Program-made: the position numbers and the translations under genes | Shown here: piece by piece, positions 27,251 to 37,383 of the stretch | Numbering within the stretch: the first letter of the stretch is position 1 | Layout: each line of letters opens with the position of its first letter | From: Gordonibacter sp. 28C | Lineage (GTDB): Bacteria > Actinomycetota > Coriobacteriia > Coriobacteriales > Eggerthellaceae | NCBI RefSeq assembly: GCF_003339845.1 | Contig: NZ_PPTR01000003.1 | Coordinates: 356,300 to 420,299 of the forward strand | Length of the DNA stretch: 64,000 nucleotides | Direction of reading: 5' to 3' | The notes under the pieces: model-generated | What the model saw: the letters and a program-made list of their open reading frames with translations, nothing else | Told to the model about the DNA's origin: nothing | The model's database searches: none

Positions 27251-28138
27251 CTACTCCTGCGAGCTGTGCGGGTCGATGAGCTTGCGCAGGTTCGAGCCCG
27301 CCGCGTCGAACAGCAGCACCGTGGCGATAAGCGCCAGGCCCGGGAACACCGCGAGCCACCACATGCCGGCCGACAGGTAGCCCATCGACTCGCTTAAGAT
27401 GACGCCGATGGCCGGCTGCTCGGGCGGCAGGCCGAAGCCCAGGAACGTGACGGCCGCCTCGTGCAGGATGGCGTGCGGGAACAACAGGATAAGGCCCACG
27501 AGGAACTGCGGCAGCACGTAGGGCATCATGTGCTTCGCGGCGACGCTGGCCGGCCCCTGGCCCAGTTTGCGCGCGGCCGCCACGAACGCGGACTGCTTGC
27601 ACTGCAGTATCTCGGCGCGCACGACGCGGGCGAGGCTCGGCCAGTGCGTCACGGCCACGCCGATGGTCACGCCCCAGAAGCCCTTTCCCAGGGCGAACGA
27701 TATAAGGATGAGCAGCACGATGTGCGGAACGCCCATCATGAGGTCGATGAGCCACGTGACCACCGCGTCGGCCTTTTTGCCGCCGAGCGCCGCCACCGCG
27801 CCCATGACCAGGGCGATGATCGACGACACGCCGGCGGCCAACAGCCCCACCAGCACGCTGGTGGACAGACCCGCCAGCGTGCGCAGCATCATGTCGCGGC
27901 CCATCCAGTCCGTGCCGAACGGATGCTGCAGGCTGGGAGCGAGGTTCTTGATGGAGAAGTCGGTCGCCGTGGCCGCGTCGGTCACGGCGATACCGGCCAC
28001 CACCACAACGGCCAGCGCGGCCACGGCCGCCACGAACGCGGCGAGCGTCAGCTTGCGGTTGGCCACGCGCGCCTTGCGCGGACGATACAGCACGGGGGCA
28101 AGGCCGCCCGCCAACGCCGCAGCATCCTTGCTACGCAT
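27251..28138 (-). CDS. Nickel/peptide ABC importer permease (NikC-like)
   Basis: A 295-aa DppC/NikC-type permease: an N-terminal helix, the periplasmic HPFGTDWMGRDMMLRTLAG motif typical of this family, five more helices, and the EAA loop (AARKLGQGPASVAAKHMMPYV). GGGGAGGCCC precedes ATG 28138, which overlaps the NikB-like gene by 8 nt. Forms the channel with the NikB-like subunit. Confidence 0.9.
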   Translation of the reverse strand: MRSKDAAALAGGLAPVLYRPRKARVANRKLTLAAFVAAVAALAVVVVAGIAVTDAATATDFSIKNLAPSLQHPFGTDWMGRDMMLRTLAGLSTSVLVGLLAAGVSSIIALVMGAVAALGGKKADAVVTWLIDLMMGVPHIVLLILISFALGKGFWGVTIGVAVTHWPSLARVVRAEILQCKQSAFVAAARKLGQGPASVAAKHMMPYVLPQFLVGLILLFPHAILHEAAVTFLGFGLPPEQPAIGVILSESMGYLSAGMWWLAVFPGLALIATVLLFDAAGSNLRKLIDPHSSQE

Positions 28139-29114
28139 GGGCCTCCCCTTTCCGTATGCGCGGGTCCACGACGCCGTACAGCACGTTCGCGATCAGGTTG
28201 CCGCCGAACACGAACGCCGCCGAGAACAGGGCGATGCCCGCCAGCAGCGCCACGTCGCCGCCGAGGCCCGCCGTGACGGCCGCCTGCCCCAGGCCGGGAT
28301 ACGAGAACACCTGCTCCACCAGCACCGATCCGCCGAATATCTCCGAAATGGACGCGAACTGCAGCGTGAGCGCCGGCAGCGCCAGGTTCCGCAGCCCGTG
28401 GTGGCGCAGCGCGCCCCAGGTGGAAAGCCCGCGAGCGCGGGCAAAGCGCACGTAGTCGCTCTCCAGCACGTCGATGGTCTTCTCGCGCGTGTGCAGCGCG
28501 ATGTTGGCCACGCCCACCACCGACAGCGTGAGCGCCGGCAAAGCCAGATGGTGCAGCGCGTCGGCCAAGGTCACGTCGGCCGCCGACACCCCGATGGGCA
28601 CTGAGAAGCCGAACGGGAACCATCCCAGCCACACCGAGAACACGATGAGGAACACCAGACCCAGCCAGAACGTGGGCACGGACGCCAACAGGAAACAGTA
28701 CCCCTTCACAACGCGGTCGACCGGCCGCCCGCGGTTCGCGCCCGCCAGGATGCCCAGCGCGAAGCCCAGGACGCCGCTCACCACCCAAGCCGTGGCCATG
28801 AGCGCGAGCGAGTTCACCGCCCGCGTGGCGATGACGTCGGCCACCGGCGCGTTGAACCGCAGCGACGTGCCCAGATCGCCGTGCAGCAGGTCGCCGAACC
28901 AGTTGGCGTAACGCTCCCACAAAGGAGTGTTCACGCCCCAGTACTCGGCCAGCTGCGCGCGCTTCGCTTCGCTCATGTTGATGTAGGCCGTCTGTCCCAC
29001 GTTGGCCTGCACCGGGTCGACCGGCGAGATGCTCACCAGCACGAACGTCACCATGCTCACGGCGATCATGAGCAGCACGAACTTCGCTATGTTTCGAAGG
29101 ATGAAGTTTGCCAC
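28131..29114 (-). CDS. Nickel/peptide ABC importer permease (NikB-like)
   Basis: A 327-aa DppB/NikB-type permease: N-terminal helix FILRNIAKFVLLMIAVSMVTFVLV, GDLGTSLRFNAPV, and the EAA loop (ARARGLSTWGALRHHGLRNLALP). Start chosen as GTG 29114 because GAGG lies 7 nt upstream; ATG 29144 is a weaker option and adds only Gly/Arg residues. A 413-nt gap with a nested palindrome separates it from the binding-protein gene. Confidence 0.88.
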   Translation of the reverse strand: MANFILRNIAKFVLLMIAVSMVTFVLVSISPVDPVQANVGQTAYINMSEAKRAQLAEYWGVNTPLWERYANWFGDLLHGDLGTSLRFNAPVADVIATRAVNSLALMATAWVVSGVLGFALGILAGANRGRPVDRVVKGYCFLLASVPTFWLGLVFLIVFSVWLGWFPFGFSVPIGVSAADVTLADALHHLALPALTLSVVGVANIALHTREKTIDVLESDYVRFARARGLSTWGALRHHGLRNLALPALTLQFASISEIFGGSVLVEQVFSYPGLGQAAVTAGLGGDVALLAGIALFSAAFVFGGNLIANVLYGVVDPRIRKGEAHA

Positions 29115-29527
29115 CCTGTTTCCTCGACCGCCCCTCCCGTCCATCGCCCAATCCGGCGAAGCCGGATAACTCTACCAGAATTCACGTTCTCGCGCTTCGC
29201 GCGACCGGGCGCTCTGGAGAGCGCCCCTACAAAACACAACCCACCAGCACCCCGCCCTTTCCCCAACGAGGGAAAACGCCGACCAGCCCCGCCGCGTTCC
29301 CGTGACGGTCAGCGGGAGGGGCGGGCTGTGCCCACCAAGCGCCCTACAAGCAGGCGGGGCTCCAAAGGGGGCCTGCTGCGAGTTCCGCACGAGCCGAACA
29401 GCCCAGCGGGCTGTTCGCGCGAGCCCAGGACTGCCCGAGCAGCAGGCCCCCTTCGGAGCCCCGCCGAGCAGGTCGAACCGCCGAGCGACTGGGCACAGCC
29501 CGCCCCTCCCGCGTCGGCAACGTCAGA
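29115..29527. other. Gene-free stretch between NikA-like and NikB-like genes
   Basis: Nearly half of this 413-nt gap is the nested palindromic element at 29313-29511. It could lower expression of the downstream nik genes relative to the binding protein, by mRNA processing or partial termination. No gene seen. Confidence 0.7.
29313..29511. repeat. Palindromic dispersed element, copy 2 (one copy nested in another)
   Basis: Outer arms 29313-29334 and 29490-29511 are a perfect 22-bp inverted repeat. Inside are arms 29353-29379 and 29439-29465 (26 of 27 matching), and inside those GAACAGCCC (29396-29404) with GGGCTGTTC (29408-29416). The inner unit carries the family core (GCGAGTTCCGCA, AGGACTGCCCGAGC); the outer one has its core interrupted between CCACCAAGCG and CCGAGCGACTGGG. 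Confidence 0.85.
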
Positions 29528-31174
29528 CTACGCCCACGACCACTGGTCGACGTTGTTCACGAGCGACCAGCCGTGCCCGTGCGGATGCGGCTTCTGCTCC
29601 GCGACCTTCAGGTTCTCCTTCGCGAAGTACAAGTGGTCGATGTTAGCGAACCACACCCACGGCGCCGCGCCCTGCGGGGCGATGCCGGTCTGGCCGTCCC
29701 ACTGGGCCTTCTGCCACAGCTCGAACGAATCCTCCACCTTGGGCTGGGCCAGCGCCTCGTCCAGGTACGCGTCGGTCGTCGCGTTCTCATAGCAGGCGTA
29801 GTTGCCCGTGCCCTTGGAGTAGAACAGGTTGTACGTCTCGGTAGGGGCGTTCGTACCCCAACCCCACACCACCGGATCGGTGAACTGGTGCGGGTACAGG
29901 TCGTCCCAGCTGGCGCCCTTGATGGCAACCTCGATGCCGAGCTCCTTCATCTGGTTGGCGAACTCGGACGCGATGGCCTGGCGCACGGTGTCGCTGGCCG
30001 AGTAGTACAGGTTGAACGCGGCGCGCTTGCCGTCCTTCTCGCGGATGCCGTCCGAACCGACCGCCCAGCCGCCGTCGTCGAGCAGCTTCTTCGCCAACGC
30101 GCCGTCAGTCGAGCATTTCATGTCGGGCGAGGACCACGGCATGCCGTCGCCCACGCTGTAGGCGACGGTGCCGTAACCGTTCAACACGTTGTCGATCATC
30201 TTGTCGCGGTCGACGCCGTAGTTGATGGCCTGGCGCACGGCCAAATCGCAGGTCACGTCGTTGCCGGCGGCCGCCTCGCCCTTCTCGTCGGTCTTCGTGC
30301 CGCCCGACGGGATGACCGGCAGCGAGATGCCGCGCGAGTCGACGGACGCGCAGTTCAGCAGATCGTAGCCGCCCGGAAGCTTGTCGGCGAACGTCGCGGA
30401 GGTGTAGGCAACGTCCACCTGGCCGGACTGGGCCGCGGCGAGCGACGCGTCTTCCTCCATGAACACCGCCACCACGCGCTCGATCTTCGGAGCCGGCCCG
30501 TAATAGTCGGGGTTGGCCTTGAGGATGACCTGCTGCCCCTTGTCCCACTGCTCCAGCAGGTAGCGGCCCGAGCCGATGGGGTTGTCGCCGTACGCATCCC
30601 CGTAAGCGTGCTCGGGCACGATGCCCACCACGGCCAACGTGTACAAAAGGGCGTTGAACGGCTTCTCCATGTGCACGACGACGGTGGCGTCGTCGGTGGC
30701 CACGGCCTCCCTCACCATGGACATATCGCACTCGGACGCCTCGGAGTTCAAGATGCCGTTGATGGTGAACGCCACGTCGCGCGCCGTGAGGGGCACGCCG
30801 TCGGTGAACTTGACGTCGTCGCGGACGGTGAAGGTCCACGTCATGCCGTCCTCGGAGCACTCGTACGACGTGGCCAGATCGTTCGCGAACTCGAGCTCGG
30901 TCGTGGTGGTGATGAGCGTGGACTGGATGAGCGGCTCGTGCACGTGCTCGCCGCAGCCCCACGACACCATCGGGTCGAAGCCGGCCGCCGGCTCGGAGCC
31001 GGTCGTCATGGACACGATGACCTGCGAGGGAGCCTCTCCGCTCCCGTTCGCCTCGCCTTCGGCGGGCTTGCTCGCCTCGTCGCTCGCGCAGCCTGCCAGC
31101 AGACCGCCCAGCGACAACGTGGCAGCCGTCGCACCCGTCAGTTTCGCGAAATCGCGACGCGTCAATACCGTCAT
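29528..31174 (-). CDS. Nickel (or peptide/nickel) ABC binding lipoprotein (NikA-like)
   Basis: A 548-aa SBP_bac_5 protein. TAT-lipoprotein signal: TRRDFAKLTG with Arg6-Arg7 and lipobox LLAGC, Cys29. The body has DLATSYECSEDGMTWTFTVRDDVKFTDG and DVAFTINGI, standard for the family. The end carries KPHPHGHGW, a His cluster that could help bind Ni. ATG 31174 has GAAGGGA about 9 nt upstream. Two NikR-like operators at its promoter support nickel rather than peptide, as do the His-rich ATPase and the TAT route. Peptide cannot be fully excluded. Confidence 0.88.
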   Translation of the reverse strand: MTVLTRRDFAKLTGATAATLSLGGLLAGCASDEASKPAEGEANGSGEAPSQVIVSMTTGSEPAAGFDPMVSWGCGEHVHEPLIQSTLITTTTELEFANDLATSYECSEDGMTWTFTVRDDVKFTDGVPLTARDVAFTINGILNSEASECDMSMVREAVATDDATVVVHMEKPFNALLYTLAVVGIVPEHAYGDAYGDNPIGSGRYLLEQWDKGQQVILKANPDYYGPAPKIERVVAVFMEEDASLAAAQSGQVDVAYTSATFADKLPGGYDLLNCASVDSRGISLPVIPSGGTKTDEKGEAAAGNDVTCDLAVRQAINYGVDRDKMIDNVLNGYGTVAYSVGDGMPWSSPDMKCSTDGALAKKLLDDGGWAVGSDGIREKDGKRAAFNLYYSASDTVRQAIASEFANQMKELGIEVAIKGASWDDLYPHQFTDPVVWGWGTNAPTETYNLFYSKGTGNYACYENATTDAYLDEALAQPKVEDSFELWQKAQWDGQTGIAPQGAAPWVWFANIDHLYFAKENLKVAEQKPHPHGHGWSLVNNVDQWSWA

Positions 31175-31220
31175 GCCGTTGATTCCCTTCCCTCGCACCG
31201 ACATCGTTGTCGCGCCGATG

Positions 31221-31298
31221 GTGTTACGTACTTAAATTGCGTAACACACTATAGCAGAAGGAAGGCGCAAAGGATGTTACGATGAGATTTTTCGTAAC
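31221..31298 (-). promoter_or_regulatory. Nickel operon promoter with two NikR-like operators
   Basis: Site 1: GTGTTACG (31221-31228), 11 nt, CGTAACAC (31240-31247), a perfect 8-bp repeat. Site 2: GTTACG (31276-31281), 11 nt, CGTAAC (31293-31298), same spacing. Between them minus-strand TGCTATAGT (31248-31256) is an extended -10. Site 1 would cover the transcription start, site 2 the -35 region. From memory, Geobacter uraniireducens NikR binds GTGTTAC...GTAACAC with 14-15 nt between; here it is 13. Confidence 0.7.
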
Positions 31299-31386
31299 CC
31301 CATCGGCGAACGGCGTTGACGAGGGGGCAAGGGCGAGCGGCGCGCATTGCACATTGACGTGCATCAACGGTATATGCACTTCTTAT

Positions 31387-31549
31387 GGCACGGTTTTCAC
31401 CGATTCCCGACACAACCTGCTTCCCGCAGGGACGCGCGGGTCTTTTCCAAAACTCGCGACCTGCATAAACAACCGCCGCACACCGTCGACGCGAGAGGGC
31501 GAAAGCGCCTTCCGCCCCCAGCTTGCACAGAATCGGTGAAAACCGTGCC
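31387..31549. mobile_element. MITE-like element with 20-bp terminal inverted repeats (candidate)
   Basis: GGCACGGTTTTCACCGATTC (31387-31406) is repeated in perfect inversion at 31530-31549. The 163-bp unit has no coding capacity and lies in an intergenic region. No target-site duplication is evident in the 5 nt on each side, so the mobile origin is unproven. Confidence 0.45.
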
Positions 31550-31590
31550 GATCAAAGCCGCCGAAGGCATCGTTCGGCATCAAAACGAGG

Positions 31591-34462
<2,872 letters not shown>

Positions 34463-34648
34463 GCTTCACGCTCCTTGGTCGGTCGGACGGCTCGGCGCAT
34501 CCCCGAAAAGCGAGCGGTGCGTGGCGCCGTCATGGTTGCCTCCATTCTAGCGCACCGAACGCCCGCGTCGAGCCGCCCTATGATCCGTTTACGCATGGTT
34601 ACGGGTTTTCGCGCCAGAAGACCCCTTGAACGGCACGGGCCGGGCGAG

Positions 34649-35524
34649 CTAGGCCTCCGCCGCCAACGATGCGATGGCGCAGGGAATCGCGTCGACCACG
34701 TCCTCGGCCGCCACGGAGATGGACGTGAGGCGCTCCGCCGCGGCCGCGCCGGCGCGCGCGTGCAAGGTCGCCCCGAGCACGGCGGCGTCCACCGGCTCCA
34801 TGCCCTGGGCCAGCAGCGCGCCCACCATGCCGGCGAGCACGTCGCCCGTGCCGGCCTTGGCGAGCGCCGCCGTGCCCTCGCCCATGCGCACGGTTTCGTC
34901 GCCGTCGGACACGAACGTGTCGGGGCCCTTGAGAACCACCGTCGTTCCGTACGCCTGCGCCAGCAGCTGCGACAAGCGCGCCGGTTCCTCCTCCGGCAGC
35001 TCGAAGGCGCGCGCGAGCCGAGCCGCCTCGCCTCCGTGCGGCGTGACGACGGTGGGCCATCCGTGGATGAAGCGGCGCTTGAGCAGGCGCTGCCCCTTCT
35101 TCGAAGCGAGCGCCGCCAAACCCCCGCCGTCCACGAGCACGGGAACCTGCGCGTGCTTCAGCACCAGGTGGACGAGGCGGGCCGATGCGGCATCGCCGGC
35201 ATCGAAGCCCGATCCCACGGCGTAGGCGACCGGCTTGCCGACGCGCGCGGGCGCGATGTCGGAGCTTTGGAACCCCTCCCAGGACCGCACGACCAACGAG
35301 GGGCGGAATCCGCGCACGAGCGGCACGGCGTCGGGCGCGCAGACGACCTCGGTATAGCCTGCGCCCATGCGCTGGCCCGCCGCAGCCGCCAAGCACGCGG
35401 CGCCAGGATAGCGGGCGCTACCCGCCACGAGCACGAGCGTGCCGCGCGTGTACTTGTTCGCATCCTCGTCGGGGAGCGGCAGCAAAGCCACCAGCTCGTC
35501 GGCCGTGTATTCGCGAACGTCCAT
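34649..35524 (-). CDS. nnrD: ADP-dependent (S)-NAD(P)H-hydrate dehydratase
   Basis: A 291-aa ribokinase-like enzyme with NKYTRGTLVLVAGSARYPGAA, TPHGGEAARLARA, VLKGPDTFVSDG and GTGDVLAGMVGALLAQG (nucleotide-binding loop). It repairs hydrated NAD(P)H. Only the dehydratase half is present; the epimerase domain (NnrE) fused in many species is absent. ATG 35524 follows AGAGGTGCGGTT; the longer frame upstream is low-complexity. Confidence 0.93.
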   Translation of the reverse strand: MDVREYTADELVALLPLPDEDANKYTRGTLVLVAGSARYPGAACLAAAAGQRMGAGYTEVVCAPDAVPLVRGFRPSLVVRSWEGFQSSDIAPARVGKPVAYAVGSGFDAGDAASARLVHLVLKHAQVPVLVDGGGLAALASKKGQRLLKRRFIHGWPTVVTPHGGEAARLARAFELPEEEPARLSQLLAQAYGTTVVLKGPDTFVSDGDETVRMGEGTAALAKAGTGDVLAGMVGALLAQGMEPVDAAVLGATLHARAGAAAAERLTSISVAAEDVVDAIPCAIASLAAEA

Positions 35525-35971
35525 AACCGCACCTCTTCCCATCGATGCCGCAGCGCGCCCGCTCGGCCGGCTGCGCGGGCGCGCCGCTTCGCCATACCGA
35601 AGCGCACTGCCCAAGCCGGAGTCGCGGAATGCAGCTCCCGCGTCCATTATAGCGTCGTCTGCACCGCACGCGTCGCAGCGCGCCGTGCTAAACGCAACCC
35701 GTCGCGAAAGCGGTCACGCCGCGAAACGATCCCGGCACGAGCCAAACAGGAGCCGAGGGGGAATGTCGGCAGACGCGTGAAAGCGCCGCGCAGAACCTGC
35801 GCAATCGTCGCGAGAACCTTGCGGGAGCGCCGTGCGAACCTTGCACGAACGCAGCGCGGACCTTGCGGGAGCGCCGTCGCAAAACCGTGCGCGAACCGCC
35901 TGGAACTTGCACGGATCCAACGCGAAAAAATTCTTCGTTTATCCTGTTCAATCGCATGGTAAACTCCCCGC
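35525..35971. other. Divergent gap with phased tandem repeats
   Basis: 447 nt between divergent nnrD and the AbiEi-like gene. It contains six degenerate repeats (35787-35918) ending about 55 nt before the AbiEi-like start, followed by an A+T-rich segment (TTCGTTTATCC, GGTAAACTCC) likely to hold the promoter. No gene seen. Confidence 0.6.
35787..35918. repeat. Six degenerate ~22-bp tandem repeats with AACCTTGC core
   Basis: The core (AACCTTGC or near) starts at 35794, 35815, 35837, 35859, 35883 and 35904, spaced 21, 22, 22, 24 and 21 nt, two helical turns. Two units share ACCTTGCGGGAGCGCCGT exactly. The spacing puts all cores on one face of DNA, as for iterons or a multi-site operator. They end 54 nt before the gene at 35972. 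Confidence 0.6.
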
Positions 35972-36994
35972 ATGAAACTCGTCCTCAGCCATAGGAGCGC
36001 CTTGGAATATTGGAGGTCGGTCAGCACGCTTCGCCTGCCCCGCCCCAAGCCCACGCGCGCCCGCACGCCGGGCGACCGCATCCCCAATACCGAGGTTCTC
36101 GCGCTGTGCCAAGCGCACGCCCTGAGCCTCCCCCTCCACCTGCTGGTTCCGAAAAGCGAGCGGAGGTTCCGCACGCCCAACGTCGTCTACCACGCACGCG
36201 ACGAGCTTTTGCCGCAGGGTTCACTCGCCATTGTCGACGACGGGCTCTTCCTCGTCTCGCCCGACCTTGCTTTCTTGCAAAAAGCCAACGAAGGATTCGT
36301 GGAACTTGTCGACGTAGGATACGAGTTATGCGGAACGTACACACCCTCAGAGACGCCCTCGGAAAGGGATTTCGACCAGCTTCCCCAAACAAACCCGGCA
36401 AGGCTGAGCTCCTACCTTGAGAAAGCCGGCACCATGCGCGGCGTCGCCCAAGCAAGGAGGGCGCTCCGGCACGTGCTACCAAATTCGGCTTCTCCCGCGG
36501 AGACGGTCCTTTCAATGCTACTCACCTTGCCATACCAGCAAGGAGGATGCTCGCTGTCGCATCCGCAGCTCAACTATCGCATCGACCCCGGAAAACACGC
36601 CCGCAAGAACGTGAGCCAGAACTATTATCGATGTGACCTTTTCTGGGATAAGGCCGATCTCGCCATCGAGTACGACAGCAACCTCTGCCACACGGGGGCC
36701 GGAAGGATCGCACACGACTCGAAGCGCCGAGACGAGCTTTTGGAATTGGGCGTGACCGTGGTCACGGTCACGTCGGGCCAGCTGTTCAACTTCCAAGAGT
36801 TCAACAAGACGGCCCAAACAATAGCGAAGCGCCTCGGCGAACGCATTCAGCCGCGCAACGACAACTTCGCGACGCGCCAACTCGAGTTGCGATCGGTTCT
36901 GCTGTCGGAGCTCGTCCGCCCCACGAGCGTGCCAGCCACTCGAGGCAACGCCGCGCCAATTTCGCCGCAAGGTAAATCGGACCCCGGTTTTTGA
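35972..36994 (+). CDS. AbiEi-like regulator fused to DUF559/Vsr-like nuclease-fold domain
   Basis: A 340-aa protein. The start (MKLVLSHRSALEYWRSV) resembles the AbiEi-type regulator/antitoxin family; the last third (YYRCDLFWDKADLAIEYDSNLCH...KRRDELLELGVTVVTVT) fits the DUF559/Vsr PD-(D/E)XK-type fold with D and E-x-D residues. Such proteins are frequent, often in many copies, in Coriobacteriia; function unknown, perhaps regulatory or toxin-antitoxin related. The start has a weak ribosome site. No AbiEii toxin gene adjoins. The TGA stop is overlapped by the left end of the element at 36993. Confidence 0.75.
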   Translation: MKLVLSHRSALEYWRSVSTLRLPRPKPTRARTPGDRIPNTEVLALCQAHALSLPLHLLVPKSERRFRTPNVVYHARDELLPQGSLAIVDDGLFLVSPDLAFLQKANEGFVELVDVGYELCGTYTPSETPSERDFDQLPQTNPARLSSYLEKAGTMRGVAQARRALRHVLPNSASPAETVLSMLLTLPYQQGGCSLSHPQLNYRIDPGKHARKNVSQNYYRCDLFWDKADLAIEYDSNLCHTGAGRIAHDSKRRDELLELGVTVVTVTSGQLFNFQEFNKTAQTIAKRLGERIQPRNDNFATRQLELRSVLLSELVRPTSVPATRGNAAPISPQGKSDPGF

Positions 36995-37162
36995 GCAGAA
37001 TTGACGGTTGGGAACGCGAGGCGGGAGGAATCGCAGCGCATCGAGGCGCGTTTTCCCAGATCGCGAAATTCACGCATCAACGAAGCGAGCAAACAGCATT
37101 CGAAAACGCCGTTCGGAGGGTTTTGGACCTGCGGAGTCCGTACCCAACCGTCAATTTTGCTC
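36993..37162. mobile_element. MITE-like element with ~20-bp terminal inverted repeats (candidate)
   Basis: GAGCAGAATTGACGGTTGGG (36993-37012) matches, inverted, 37143-37162 with one difference; weaker identity continues 4 nt inwards. The 170-bp unit is non-coding. Its size and layout match the element at 31387-31549, but the ends differ in sequence. The left end supplies the last two bases of the upstream stop codon. Confidence 0.45.
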
Positions 37163-37383
37163 GGGAATTGGCACTCCGCATGCACTCGACCCGCCGACGC
37201 TCATGCATGGGCGACGCGTCGAATCATGTCCGCGATGAGAGCGTGCCAAACGCCTCCCCTATCGGCTCGCAGGCAGGGTGCACCGACTCGTCGCGGATCG
37301 CACGGAGGTCGGCGCGCGAAGCGGCGCAGGCGGCCCGCTTGGCGCGTCCCCTGCGGAATCGACGGCCGCGCGGGCGCGGCGAT
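36995..37383. other. Gene-free stretch after the AbiEi-like gene
   Basis: Holds the inverted-repeat element (to 37162) and about 220 nt more in which I see nothing but GC-rich sequence up to the convergent L,D-transpeptidase stop at 37384. Confidence 0.6.

Noticed and set aside
31221..31298. E. coli-type NikR operator GTATGA-N16-TCATAC
   Set aside because: The sequence is GTTACG-N11-CGTAAC, different in sequence and spacing.
31387..31549. Complete insertion sequence
   Set aside because: There is no transposase frame between the ends, and no target duplication; at most a MITE or an old remnant.
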